This document shows positions 56,166-64,000 of a stretch of DNA of 64,000 nucleotides, piece by piece (positions within the stretch are counted from its first letter, which is position 1; each line of letters starts with the position of its first letter). The notes beneath the pieces were generated by a model that was given only the letters and a program-made list of their open reading frames with translations, had not been told where the DNA came from and made no database searches. The stretch comes from Cytophagales bacterium (GTDB lineage: Bacteria > Bacteroidota > Bacteroidia > Cytophagales > Spirosomataceae), in NCBI GenBank assembly GCA_024742395.1, contig JANSYO010000006.1, positions 54,964-118,963 of the forward strand. The letters are read 5' to 3'. The position numbers and the translations under genes were made by a program.

Positions 56166-57245
56166 ATGAAGGAGAAAACACTGCGGGCACTAGCAGTTAT
56201 TTTACCACAGTTTCATCCTATACCCGAGAATGACAAATGGTGGGGAAAAGGATTTACAGAATGGACAAACGTGGCCAAAGCCACACCAAGGTTCAGAAAC
56301 CATTATCAGCCGCACCTGCCTTCTGATTTAGGCTATTATGACCTCCGCCTGCCAGAAACCCGCGAAGACCAGGCAAAACTTGCACTGGATCATGATATTT
56401 ATGGCTTCTGTATTCATCATTACTGGTTTAATGGCGAAAGGCTTCTGGAAACACCCGTAAATGAAATGCTAAGACTGGGCAAGCCTGATATCCCGTTTAT
56501 GCTTTGCTGGGCCAATGAAAACTGGACCAGACGCTGGGATGGCTTAGATCAGGAAGTGCTTATGAAGCAGGATTACTCTGCAGAAGATCACAGAGCTCAC
56601 GCAAAATATTTATGTGAAACCGCATTTAAAGATGAACGTTACATTAAAATAGACGGCAAACCGTTTTTCCTGTTCTTTAATACGCACATTATCCCCGACC
56701 TGAAGGAGAGTATAGAGATCTGGAGAGACGAAGTCAAAAAACACGGCTTCCCTGATATCTACCTTGGCGGGGTAAAGACTTTTCAGGAAGCCATTAAAGA
56801 CCCGGAAGAAATAGGATTTGATGCCGTAATAGAATGGCAGCCCGACTGGGGCAACCTCAAAATTCATCCTAATTTCTGGCAAAGAATTAAGCAAAAACTG
56901 GGCATTGAGAATTCATATTCAAAAGATAACTATGCCGAGGTAGTAGAGCGGATGCTGGCGAAGATTCCACCAGAGACTAAACACTTTGAATGCATTATGC
57001 CAGGCTGGGATAACTGTGCCCGTAAGAAAAAGAAGGCCTTTGTAATAGATGGCTCTACCCCAGACCTTTACGAACATTGGCTTGAAGAACTTTGCAAAAA
57101 GTATACACCTCCTTCAAAAGAAGAAAACTTTCTTTTTATTAATGCCATGAACGAGTGGGCAGAAGGAAACCATCTGGAACCAGATCATAAATGGGGAAGA
57201 GCCTATTTAGAGGCGACTAAAAGGGTTTTACAAAAGTACCTTTAA
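56166..57245 (+). CDS. WbsX-like glycoside hydrolase family 99-like protein
   Basis: 359 residues, no signal peptide. Family marks are AVILPQFHPIPENDKWWGKGFTEWTNV (boundary marker), YDLRLPETREDQAKLA, GFCIHHYWFNGERLLE, PFMLCWANENWTRRWDG and FINAMNEWAEGNHLEPD. WbsX proteins occur in O-antigen and surface polysaccharide loci. They share a GH99-like fold, but their exact reaction is unclear. It converges with the VTT-domain gene with a four-base overlap. Confidence 0.9.
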   Translation: MKEKTLRALAVILPQFHPIPENDKWWGKGFTEWTNVAKATPRFRNHYQPHLPSDLGYYDLRLPETREDQAKLALDHDIYGFCIHHYWFNGERLLETPVNEMLRLGKPDIPFMLCWANENWTRRWDGLDQEVLMKQDYSAEDHRAHAKYLCETAFKDERYIKIDGKPFFLFFNTHIIPDLKESIEIWRDEVKKHGFPDIYLGGVKTFQEAIKDPEEIGFDAVIEWQPDWGNLKIHPNFWQRIKQKLGIENSYSKDNYAEVVERMLAKIPPETKHFECIMPGWDNCARKKKKAFVIDGSTPDLYEHWLEELCKKYTPPSKEENFLFINAMNEWAEGNHLEPDHKWGRAYLEATKRVLQKYL

Positions 57246-57922
57246 GCTCTTTTTACCGCTCTGTTGATTACCCATATGAGTCCAAATGCAGAGATAACTA
57301 TTAAAGCAATCAGCACTATTTGCTGAGTATTGTCTCTGTTAGGGTCTTCCAGAAGTCTTCTGATTTCTTTTGCTTGGGCTCCGGCCCAAACTGACATAAC
57401 GGTACGAGGAATCATCCCCAGGAAGCCACCCAAAATGATATTCCTGAGTTTTGCACCAGAGAGTGCAAAGATGAAATTGGTAAAAGTAAAGGGTAGTATT
57501 GGCGAGAGCTTTGCTAAGGCGATAATTTTCAGCTCGTCCTTTTTAATACTATTCATCAGTTTGCTGGCTTTGGGGTTTTGACTAATAAAACCCACAAAAC
57601 GCTCATGATCTACGAGTTTTACCAATTTATAAACCAGGTAAATGGAGGCCATATTGATCAGAAACAACATTGGTAAAGTACGCCATCCCCAAAAATAACC
57701 TAAAACCAACGCACAAAATGTAGGAGGTGTTAGAGCAAAAGCCTGACTAAGTATTCCTAAAAGGGCAAACGCCAGCCATTCAGGAGTACTCATAGTAGAA
57801 AATGCCGCCTCATTCTTAATGAAGTACATACTAAGAAAAGACGTCATAACCAGTGGCACTACAATGAGCACCAGCGAAGAAAGCATTGGGATGCTCAAAT
57901 ATTTCTGAAACGCCTTTTTCAA
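57242..57922 (-). CDS. TVP38/TMEM64-type VTT-domain membrane protein
   Basis: 226 residues with about five membrane helices. The VTT (DedA/SNARE-associated) pattern is seen in TPPTFCALVLGYFWGWRTLPML, LAKLSPILPFTFTNFIFALSGAKLRNIILGGFLG (boundary marker) and IPRTVMSVWAGAQA. Relatives are phospholipid scramblases or flippases. It is five bases downstream of the GDP-fucose synthase gene, so co-transcribed. Confidence 0.85.
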   Translation of the reverse strand: MKKAFQKYLSIPMLSSLVLIVVPLVMTSFLSMYFIKNEAAFSTMSTPEWLAFALLGILSQAFALTPPTFCALVLGYFWGWRTLPMLFLINMASIYLVYKLVKLVDHERFVGFISQNPKASKLMNSIKKDELKIIALAKLSPILPFTFTNFIFALSGAKLRNIILGGFLGMIPRTVMSVWAGAQAKEIRRLLEDPNRDNTQQIVLIALIVISAFGLIWVINRAVKRA

Positions 57923-57926
57923 TACA

Positions 57927-58865
57927 TTACATTTTTCTGACGATGTTATTCTTAAAATCCTCGTATACCTTTTCGATGCCTTCTTTCAGATCAATGCTGT
58001 GTTTCCAGCCCAATTCATGAAGCTTGCTGACATCCATAAGTTTACGCGGTGTCCCATCCGGCTTATCTGTATTCCAGACAATTTCACCTTCATAACCGAT
58101 GGTGTTCTGTATTATTTTAGCTAACTCCTTGATTGAAACATCCTCTCCAATACCAATGTTTATATGTGTCTTTTCATTATAATTTTCCATTATGTAAAAA
58201 CAAGCTGATGCCAAATCGTCTGAATGTAAAAATTCCCGCATAGGTTTACCTGTCCCCCAAAGCTCGACGAAAGGCTTTCCTATCAATTTAGCCTCATGAA
58301 ATTTACGAATCATTGAGGGTAAAACATGAGAGTTTTCCAGATGATAGTTATCGTTTGGCCCATATAAGTTCGTTGGCATAACCGAAATAAAATTACATCC
58401 AAATTGATCCCTGTAAGCCTCACACATCTTAATCCCAGCAATTTTGGCTATTGCATATGGCTCATTTGTACTCTCTAAGGCTCCGGTTAAAAGATATTCT
58501 TCTTTTAAAGGTTGCGGAGCCATCTTAGGATATATACAAGAAGAGCCTAAAAATAATAATTTTTTTACCCCTGATAAATAGGAGCCATGAATTATGTTAT
58601 TTTGAATCTGAAGGTTTTGGTATAAAAAGTCTGCTCTAAAAGTATCGTTTGCGGCAATTCCACCAACTTTTGCCGCAGCAAGAAAAACATAATCAGGTTT
58701 TTCCGAAATAAGGAAACTAAAAACATCATTCTGAATTCTTAGATCCAATTCTTTAGATGTTTTTGTTAATAAGTTCAAGTACCCTTCTTTATTGAGTCTC
58801 CTAACCAGGGCAGAACCAACCATTCCATTGTGACCTGCAACATAGATTTTAGCCGTTTTTTCCAA
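57927..58865 (-). CDS. fcl: GDP-L-fucose synthase
   Basis: 312 residues, standard length. Extended SDR epimerase/reductase with [14 protein letters not shown] (11-24), [12 protein letters not shown] (108-119) and catalytic Tyr137/Lys141 in [10 protein letters not shown]. It converts GDP-4-keto-6-deoxymannose to GDP-fucose with NADPH. GDP-mannose 4,6-dehydratase (gmd), which makes its substrate, is not in the window, while manC lies at 5489-6559. Base use is somewhat AT-richer than its neighbours. Confidence 0.94.
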   Translation of the reverse strand: MEKTAKIYVAGHNGMVGSALVRRLNKEGYLNLLTKTSKELDLRIQNDVFSFLISEKPDYVFLAAAKVGGIAANDTFRADFLYQNLQIQNNIIHGSYLSGVKKLLFLGSSCIYPKMAPQPLKEEYLLTGALESTNEPYAIAKIAGIKMCEAYRDQFGCNFISVMPTNLYGPNDNYHLENSHVLPSMIRKFHEAKLIGKPFVELWGTGKPMREFLHSDDLASACFYIMENYNEKTHINIGIGEDVSIKELAKIIQNTIGYEGEIVWNTDKPDGTPRKLMDVSKLHELGWKHSIDLKEGIEKVYEDFKNNIVRKM

Positions 58866-58932
58866 TTTTTCTCTACCTTTAACGTTTTCGGAAAATAAAT
58901 TTTAATACGAAAGTACAACGGATCATTCAGAA

Positions 58933-59922
58933 ATGAAATCGAAACTTGTTATCGCTTTATTATTCCTTTCAATTGGTTTAAAATCATTCGCTCAGGATGC
59001 GGTGCCTATGGCAAAAACCAAGGCAGAGAGAAAAGCCGAAAGGAAAAAGATGACCCTCGAGGAGCGAATTGAGGATGTGCTACCCGTGGATGTTTCATTA
59101 CCTTCGGCCTCAATTAATACGCCAGACAACAAGAAAATTACATCAATTGAGGAGGCTAAAAAGTATGTCAGCGAAACGGTTCCTGCTTACAAAGCAAAAG
59201 CGAAAGAACTAAAAGCCAAGGGTAAAAAAGCCAGAAAAGAGCTTAGAGAAGCTAGAGAAAAAGTTTTTGATGGGAAATCTTACGAAGACATAGCTGTAGA
59301 AAAAAGAATATACCGCAGAGGCTCCGGAAGCAGAATGCAATACATGGAATTCTATACTCTGGAAGATTTCCAACAGCCCAATCCCTACAATCGCTCTTTA
59401 TTTTGGTATGACGAAAGAACCAAGAGAATTGTAGAGGCCGTAGCCCGTGATAGAAAAACCAATCACCTGATGCATGGCCCATACAAAGAATACCGAGGTG
59501 AAACCTTGGTTAAAGAGGGCTATTATTATCTGGGTGCCAAAGATGGACGATGGGAAACCTATGACACAGATTTTATACTATTAGATAAAGTGTCCTATGA
59601 TAAAGGTTTTCTGGAAGACGCGGAGATCAGTTACTATGACGATGCCCAAAAGAAAATTAAAGAGGTAATACCTTATCTCTATGGCAAAAAAACGGGAGAC
59701 TATTACTTATTTCATGAAGGGGGTACCCTGGCCGTAGAAGGACAGTATGATAACGGTGTAAAAATAGGTCGATGGGTTGAATATTATGAGACCGGCAACA
59801 GGCGTAAAAGAGAAATTCAGCACCCAAAAGATTGTTATGATGACACGGAGACCATCATTCTTCGGGAATACTCAGAAGAAGGCAAAATGACTTTTGAGCA
59901 CGAAAGTGTAAAAAGACTGTAA
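58933..59922 (+). CDS. Exported MORN/YwqK-like repeat protein
   Basis: 329 residues with a signal peptide ending in KSFAQ. A very charged Lys/Glu/Arg helical region (~30-120) is followed by MORN-type repeats: HGPYKEYRGETLVKEGYYYLGAKDGRWETY, YGKKTGDYYLFHEGGTLAVEGQY and NGVKIGRWVEYYETGNRRKRE (pattern markers). Such repeats occur in YwqK-type proteins and many periplasmic Bacteroidota proteins, role unknown. It ends one base before the rdgB stop on the other strand. Confidence 0.75.
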   Translation: MKSKLVIALLFLSIGLKSFAQDAVPMAKTKAERKAERKKMTLEERIEDVLPVDVSLPSASINTPDNKKITSIEEAKKYVSETVPAYKAKAKELKAKGKKARKELREAREKVFDGKSYEDIAVEKRIYRRGSGSRMQYMEFYTLEDFQQPNPYNRSLFWYDERTKRIVEAVARDRKTNHLMHGPYKEYRGETLVKEGYYYLGAKDGRWETYDTDFILLDKVSYDKGFLEDAEISYYDDAQKKIKEVIPYLYGKKTGDYYLFHEGGTLAVEGQYDNGVKIGRWVEYYETGNRRKREIQHPKDCYDDTETIILREYSEEGKMTFEHESVKRL

Positions 59923-59923
59923 A

Positions 59924-60505
59924 TCAGATTTTACTTTCTAAATGAGCTTTCAGCTTTGCAATGGCTCTCCCCCTGTGGCTAATAGGGTTTTTCTGTTCCA
60001 GACTCATTTCGGCAAAAGTTGTATTGTAGCCTTTAGGCACAAAAACCGGATCATACCCAAAACCTTGATTACCGCGTTTCTCCTTAAGAATTTCTCCTTC
60101 AACAATACCCTCAAACATCTCTACCTCACCATCTAGAATTAAGGTTATCACCGTTCTGAACTGAGCTTTTCTGTTTTTTTCTCTTTCAAGTTTAGAAAGA
60201 AGCTTATCCATGTTTTTCTCATGGTTACCATGCTCACCTGCGTACCGGGCAGAATAAACACCTGGTTCACCATTTAAGGCTTCTACTTCCAGACCAGAAT
60301 CATCGGCAATACAACTTACCTTGTATTGGTTAAAAACATATTGAGCCTTAATCAGGCTATTGCCCGCAAAGGTCTCGGCTGTTTCTTCTATTTCTTCCTG
60401 ACAACCAATCTCCTCCAGTGTTTTTACCTCAAAGATACCTTTAAGCATCTCCTGCAGTTCCTCCACCTTGTGTTTGTTATTCGTAGCTAAACAAATGGTT
60501 TTCAT
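59924..60505 (-). CDS. rdgB: XTP/dITP diphosphatase
   Basis: 193 residues, normal length. Removes deaminated purine nucleotides (ITP, XTP, dITP). Conserved: LATNNKHKVEELQEML at the N-terminus (substrate loop), ADDSGLEVEALNGEPGVYSARYAG with catalytic Asp (~69-92, boundary marker), GFGYDPVFVPKGYNTTFAEM, and the late HRGRAIAKL. It is nine bases after prfA on the same strand. Confidence 0.95.
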   Translation of the reverse strand: MKTICLATNNKHKVEELQEMLKGIFEVKTLEEIGCQEEIEETAETFAGNSLIKAQYVFNQYKVSCIADDSGLEVEALNGEPGVYSARYAGEHGNHEKNMDKLLSKLEREKNRKAQFRTVITLILDGEVEMFEGIVEGEILKEKRGNQGFGYDPVFVPKGYNTTFAEMSLEQKNPISHRGRAIAKLKAHLESKI

Positions 60506-60514
60506 ATTCGGTTT

Positions 60515-61585
60515 TTAAGCCCCTTCCTGCATTCTTTCAGCATTCTCGGCTATTCGCAATTTTTCAATAAAATCATCTATTTCGCCATCCATAACAGTAG
60601 GTAAGTTATACACCGTATGACCAATTCTATGGTCTGTCACCCTACTCTGAGGATAGTTATAGGTTCTAATTTTATCGGATCTATCACCACTACCTACTAA
60701 AGATTTCCTTTCAGAACTAATGGCATCATTGTGCTTCTTAAGTTCAGCTTCGTACAGTCTTGAGCGTAATACTTTCAATGCTTTATCGTAATTAGCATGC
60801 TGCGACCTTCCGTCTTGACATTCCACTACGGTGTTGGTAGGTAAGTGAGTAAGTCGTATAGCAGATTCCGTTTTATTAACGTGCTGCCCACCTGCTCCGG
60901 ATGCCCTGAAAGTATCCTTTTTAATATCGCCCATGTTTAGCTGGAAGTCTACCTCATCGGCCTCCGGCAAAACCGCCACCGAAGCTGCAGACGTGTGAAC
61001 CCTTCCCTGTGATTCTGTAGCAGGTACCCGCTGAACTCGGTGTACGCCAGACTCAAATTTCAGTTTACCGTATACCTCTTCGCCATTTATTTCAGCAATG
61101 ATCTCTTTGAAACCACCAGAGGAACCTTCATTGACATCCATTATGGTCATGCTCCAACCCGGTTGTTTTTCAACAAAACGCTGATACATTCTGAATAAGT
61201 CACCGGCAAATATCGAGGCTTCATCTCCTCCGGCACCCGCTCTTACTTCAAGAATAGCGTTTTTCTCATCATTTGGATCCTTCGGAATCAGAAATTCCTT
61301 CAGTTTGGCTTCTGACTCTTCTTTTTGTGGCTCTAAGTCATCTATCTCCTCTCTGGCCATTTCTCTCAGCTCCTCATCTTTTTCCTTAGTAAGGATTTCC
61401 TTAGCCCCAGCCAGCTGACTTAGTATTTCTTTATAGCGTTTGTATTCATTGACAATCTTCTCCAGGTCTTTATATTCCTTACTGGTTTTCTTGAATTTGG
61501 CCATATCAGAAACCACCTCAGGCATACTCATCTGCTGAGATACTTCATGGAACCTTTCTCTAATTGCCTCTAATTGTTCTAACAT
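60515..61585 (-). CDS. prfA: Peptide chain release factor 1
   Basis: 356 residues, full length. The GGQ catalytic motif occurs in [16 protein letters not shown] (~230-245), and the RF1-type stop-codon tripeptide region is seen in [16 protein letters not shown]. It terminates at UAA and UAG. First gene of a prfA-rdgB unit. Start [12 protein letters not shown] is typical. Confidence 0.95.
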   Translation of the reverse strand: MLEQLEAIRERFHEVSQQMSMPEVVSDMAKFKKTSKEYKDLEKIVNEYKRYKEILSQLAGAKEILTKEKDEELREMAREEIDDLEPQKEESEAKLKEFLIPKDPNDEKNAILEVRAGAGGDEASIFAGDLFRMYQRFVEKQPGWSMTIMDVNEGSSGGFKEIIAEINGEEVYGKLKFESGVHRVQRVPATESQGRVHTSAASVAVLPEADEVDFQLNMGDIKKDTFRASGAGGQHVNKTESAIRLTHLPTNTVVECQDGRSQHANYDKALKVLRSRLYEAELKKHNDAISSERKSLVGSGDRSDKIRTYNYPQSRVTDHRIGHTVYNLPTVMDGEIDDFIEKLRIAENAERMQEGA

Positions 61586-61622
61586 ATCGGATATTCTCTG
61601 GCCGCAAATTTACATCCTTTTT

Positions 61623-62291
61623 TTAGTACCAAACGATGGCCTCCTCTTTCGTTTTCTTTTTAAGATCAGGAACCTTGGCCTTTTCGGCCGGAAAACCTAT
61701 TGGTAAAAGCAAAAACGGCTTTTCATTGGCGGGTCTTTGAAGAATTTCTGTTAAGAAATTCATAGGGCTTGGTGTATGTGTTAATGTTACCAGGCCGCAC
61801 TCATGGATAGCTTTAATCAAAAAACCGCAAGCCAGACCCACACTTTCATTTACATAATAATGCTGTTTTTTGCTACCATCTTTATTTAGACCAAAGGTTT
61901 GTTTAAAAACAACAATTATCCAGGGAGCCTCTTCAATAAAAGGCTTCTCCCAATTGGTCTCAAAAACCTCCAGATCCTTCAGCCACTCCTCGTTCATTCT
62001 CTTATGGTAGCTTTCATATTCTTCTGCCTCTGCAGCTTCTCTTATTTTACTTTTTAATATCGGATCAGACACAGCACAAAAAGTCCAGGGCTGCATATTG
62101 GCACCACTGGGAGCAGAAGATGCTATCATCAATAAGTTTTCAATGATCTTTTTACTTACTTCCTTTTCCGAAAAATTCCGAATTGACCTTCTATTTACAG
62201 CTTCTGACAGGATTTCAAAACTTTTGTCTTCTACTTCTCTCTGTGTAAACTCTTTACAATTGTATATTTTCATTAGACCCTTTTTATACAT
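61623..62291 (-). CDS. Nitroreductase-fold flavoprotein, iodotyrosine-deiodinase-like
   Basis: 222 residues (a start at 62273, preceded by AAAAGGG, is also possible). FMN-binding nitroreductase fold with NRRSIRNFS (33-41) and SSAPSGANMQPW (58-69). Along most of its length it resembles animal iodotyrosine deiodinase (IYD) as I remember it: YHKRMNEEWLKDL, NWEKPF, KKQHYYVNESVGLACGFL, GLVTLTHTP and the VPDLKKK tail. The three residues in IYD that clamp the halotyrosine zwitterion appear as Glu91, Tyr95 and Lys116. Reductive dehalogenation of halotyrosine is therefore likely. No signal peptide. Confidence 0.8.
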   Translation of the reverse strand: MYKKGLMKIYNCKEFTQREVEDKSFEILSEAVNRRSIRNFSEKEVSKKIIENLLMIASSAPSGANMQPWTFCAVSDPILKSKIREAAEAEEYESYHKRMNEEWLKDLEVFETNWEKPFIEEAPWIIVVFKQTFGLNKDGSKKQHYYVNESVGLACGFLIKAIHECGLVTLTHTPSPMNFLTEILQRPANEKPFLLLPIGFPAEKAKVPDLKKKTKEEAIVWY

Positions 62292-62485
62292 TTTCAGACT
62301 TGCTCCCGTAAAATAAAATTCTCTAACATTTTATTCCTTAACTCGCTTACAAATTAGGCTTATTTGCTTTGATTTGCGTCAACATAGGCCTGAAGGGATT
62401 CTTTTTTATATCCTGAAAGCCTTGTTTGAAAATTGAATTAATTAGATTAATATTGTTTAATCATTTTAAACTTATCGTTCCAACC

Positions 62486-62929
62486 ATGAAGAAATTAATT
62501 TCTATTTTATCTGTCTTCTGTTTAACCTTGTCTTTTGCATTCGCAACTGAGCCACAAGAGTCTTTTACTTTCAATGAAGACGAAATCGCTGCTGAATTTG
62601 ACCAGCTAAACAAAATTGAGAAGTATGTTCAGGAAAGTGATGTTACACTTGAAGAACTTCAGGCTCAGAATTCAGATCTAGTAGATGGTATTGAACTTAG
62701 TGCTGACACCAGCGGAGCTCTTGCAGCAGCTGAAATGCCTCTTGGTATTCCGGCTTTCTGGTGGGGATGTGTACTTGCTGTTCTTGGTGTAATTCTGGTT
62801 TATGTTTTAACTGACCAGGACAAAGAGCAAACTAAAAAGGCTTTGATCGGTTGTTTAGTTTTTGCCGGAGCATGGGTTATCTATTACGTAATTATCGTAG
62901 CTATTATTGGTAACACTTTCTGGTTCTAA
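62486..62929 (+). CDS. Small membrane protein of a Bacteroidota family, unknown function
   Basis: 147 residues from the ATG giving MKKLISILSVFCLTLSFAFA, a signal peptide. The open frame extends 20 codons upstream but without signal character. An acidic helical stretch (~25-85) is followed by two membrane helices: GIPAFWWGCVLAVLGVILVYVL (~93-114, boundary marker) and LIGCLVFAGAWVIYYVIIVA (~126-145), linked by TDQDKEQTKKA. Similar proteins with WWGC...D..KEQTKKA are widespread in Cytophagales, unassigned. Confidence 0.75.
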   Translation: MKKLISILSVFCLTLSFAFATEPQESFTFNEDEIAAEFDQLNKIEKYVQESDVTLEELQAQNSDLVDGIELSADTSGALAAAEMPLGIPAFWWGCVLAVLGVILVYVLTDQDKEQTKKALIGCLVFAGAWVIYYVIIVAIIGNTFWF

Positions 62930-62949
62930 CTTAAATAAGCCCAATTATA

Positions 62950-62989
62950 GAAGCCCAAGCTAATAATTTAGTTTGGGCTTCCGTTTTTA
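62950..62989 (+). terminator. Terminator directly before the next start codon
   Basis: GAAGCCCAA (62950-62958) pairs with TTGGGCTTC (62973-62981), extended inward by a G-U and a C-G pair, then CGTTTTT. It ends six bases before the ATG at 62995, so the next gene has almost no room for its own promoter after it. Confidence 0.8.
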
Positions 62990-62994
62990 ATAAA

Positions 62995-63726
62995 ATGAGA
63001 TTATCCCGTTTCGTATTCTTAGTTTTCTTCTTTTTGCTTACCGCAAAAGCTGTTTCTGGACAACAGTTTTACCGTTTTAAGGCCGACATTTCTGTAAAAG
63101 ATAAATTAGCCGATGGTAAATACAGGCTGACCATGGGTAAGGTTTATTATGACAAAATTTACAAGAAGATAGTATACAAGCTCACTTTCCCTGAGAAAGA
63201 AGACATTATCATACAAGACACTACCCTCTTTAAAGTAAATTCACAAGGTCTTTTAACAGACAGAAGTCAAACTCTGCTGATGCCAGACTTTACGGTCTTT
63301 CATTTGGCACTTACAGGTAAGCTTTCTGACTATGGTCTTACCAGTAGCAAAGAAGAAAAGGCCATTTATAAAATTGGTAGTGTAGAGAAGACAGACGATG
63401 GTATTTTAACTACCTGGGTACCTTCAGACCCAAAATTTGCTACACTTTTTGGTAACATTAAAATGCTGAAGAAGAATCGCCGCCTCGATGTCATGATTTT
63501 TTATGACAAAGATGGCAGAATGGTTAGCCGTCAGTTTTTCAAGAAGTACGTTAATGTAAAAGGAATAGAGTTTCCTTCTGAGGTAACTATGATTAGTTAC
63601 GGTGCCGATGGCGGCAAAAACTTACAACAAACTACCTACAAAAATATAGTAATTGATCAGCAAGATGAAGACGAAATTTACAGGTATCGTATTCCTATCA
63701 CTAAGTCTGCTACTATGCGTAAATAG
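62995..63726 (+). CDS. Exported LolA/outer-membrane lipoprotein-sorting-like protein
   Basis: 243 residues with signal peptide ending VSGQ. Beta-rich body with FKADISVKDKLADGKYRLTMG, KIVYKLTFPEKEDIIIQDTTLF, a middle LFGNIKMLKKNRRLDVMIFYDKDG and VNVKGIEFPSEVTMISYG (pattern markers), which recalls LolA/LppX-like folds that carry lipids or lipoproteins. The similarity is structural in feel rather than a clear family match. Its 3' end overlaps the next gene by 62 bases in another frame. Confidence 0.65.
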   Translation: MRLSRFVFLVFFFLLTAKAVSGQQFYRFKADISVKDKLADGKYRLTMGKVYYDKIYKKIVYKLTFPEKEDIIIQDTTLFKVNSQGLLTDRSQTLLMPDFTVFHLALTGKLSDYGLTSSKEEKAIYKIGSVEKTDDGILTTWVPSDPKFATLFGNIKMLKKNRRLDVMIFYDKDGRMVSRQFFKKYVNVKGIEFPSEVTMISYGADGGKNLQQTTYKNIVIDQQDEDEIYRYRIPITKSATMRK

Positions 63727-64000
63727 TGGTTTTGCTCAAAAAAGAGCAGACTTATATAGAAATATGCTTGATGATGGTAATATAAAAACCACCTATTGGC
63801 AAGCCCAAAATAATACGAATGAGTTACAAACGGCCTTCTCTGGTTTGTTCCTCTTTTATAAGACATTTATTTCTTCGCAAGACCTTACCGTTTGTACATT
63901 CACCCCTTCTTGTTCTGAATATGGGAGCGGCACGACCGACGGCGAGAAGCACGGAACAGCCATGACGAGAGAATCGCTTCATGGCAGACATCCGAGGATC
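63665..64000 (+). CDS. Partial YidD-like (membrane protein insertion efficiency factor) gene, cut by window edge
   Basis: It starts inside the preceding gene at an ATG that gives a good signal peptide (MKTKFTGIVFLSLSLLLC...SGFAQ). After ~60 residues comes the YidD signature FYKTFISSQDLTVCTF then TPSCSEYG. Ordinary YidD is ~75 residues without signal peptide, so this is a longer exported variant. From about base 63923 the translated sequence (SGTTDGEKHG...) no longer looks like YidD, and the DNA turns GC-rich, although the frame stays open to base 64000. Confidence 0.6.
   Translation, partial: MKTKFTGIVFLSLSLLLCVNSGFAQKRADLYRNMLDDGNIKTTYWQAQNNTNELQTAFSGLFLFYKTFISSQDLTVCTFTPSCSEYGSGTTDGEKHGTAMTRESLHGRHPRI

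Overview
The window is a gene-dense stretch of a Bacteroidota chromosome, most likely from the Cytophagales or a close relative. The evidence is a fused SecDF, the gliding/T9SS-linked lipoprotein GldB and the GldG protein, proteins ending in type IX secretion sorting tails, a TonB-dependent receptor with a carboxypeptidase-regulatory-like N-domain, DUF4293 and DUF983 proteins, LytTR regulators with membrane domains, TAnnTTTG-type -7 promoter elements and few Shine-Dalgarno sequences. Genus cannot be read from the sequence. I saw no rRNA, tRNA, CRISPR array or prophage.

Layout. 1-7600: end of a LamG-type protein, secDF, small exported proteins, a beta-lactamase-fold hydrolase, manC and a DUF3089 lipase-like protein. 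7700-16200: a lone TonB receptor, monomeric NADP isocitrate dehydrogenase, a T9SS cargo protein and a Gfo/Idh/MocA oxidoreductase. 16200-20050: a tight gldB-ABC exporter-fur-engB operon. 20100-29600: ROK sugar kinase, envelope proteins, a PaaE-like reductase, RNase R, PlsC, TerC, a DUF6807 protein, thioredoxin and DUF983. 29700-34700: a leuC-leuD-synthase-leuB operon whose synthase looks like a citramalate synthase. 34700-39700: a miniature T9SS-tail protein, dnaN, gldG without gldF, and small housekeeping genes. 39700-47200: GH97 and GH26 glycosidases, a REP-associated (RAYT) transposase with palindromes, and a periplasmic sugar-oxidation cluster (Gluconate_2-dh3 subunit, GMC oxidoreductase, TIM-barrel isomerase lipoprotein).

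47300-52600 is the most unusual part, an AT-rich accessory island. It carries a Vsr endonuclease, a restriction-modification controller (C) protein with candidate C-boxes, a C5 DNA methyltransferase, a 742-residue protein joining a MutL/MORC-like GHKL ATPase to a complete histidine-kinase module, and a response-regulator protein with an unrecognised C-terminal domain. C, methyltransferase, kinase and regulator genes overlap or nearly touch, so they should be one translation-coupled operon. No ordinary restriction enzyme is present. My inference is a phosphorelay-controlled, methylation-linked defence system.

52900-64000: acyltransferase plus LytTR regulator with repeated sequences between them, glycan genes (2OG oxygenase, WbsX-like, GDP-fucose synthase), rdgB, prfA, a homologue of iodotyrosine deiodinase annotated by fold as nitroreductase, small membrane proteins, and a partial YidD-like gene whose sequence breaks into GC-rich, non-YidD sequence in the last ~78 bases.
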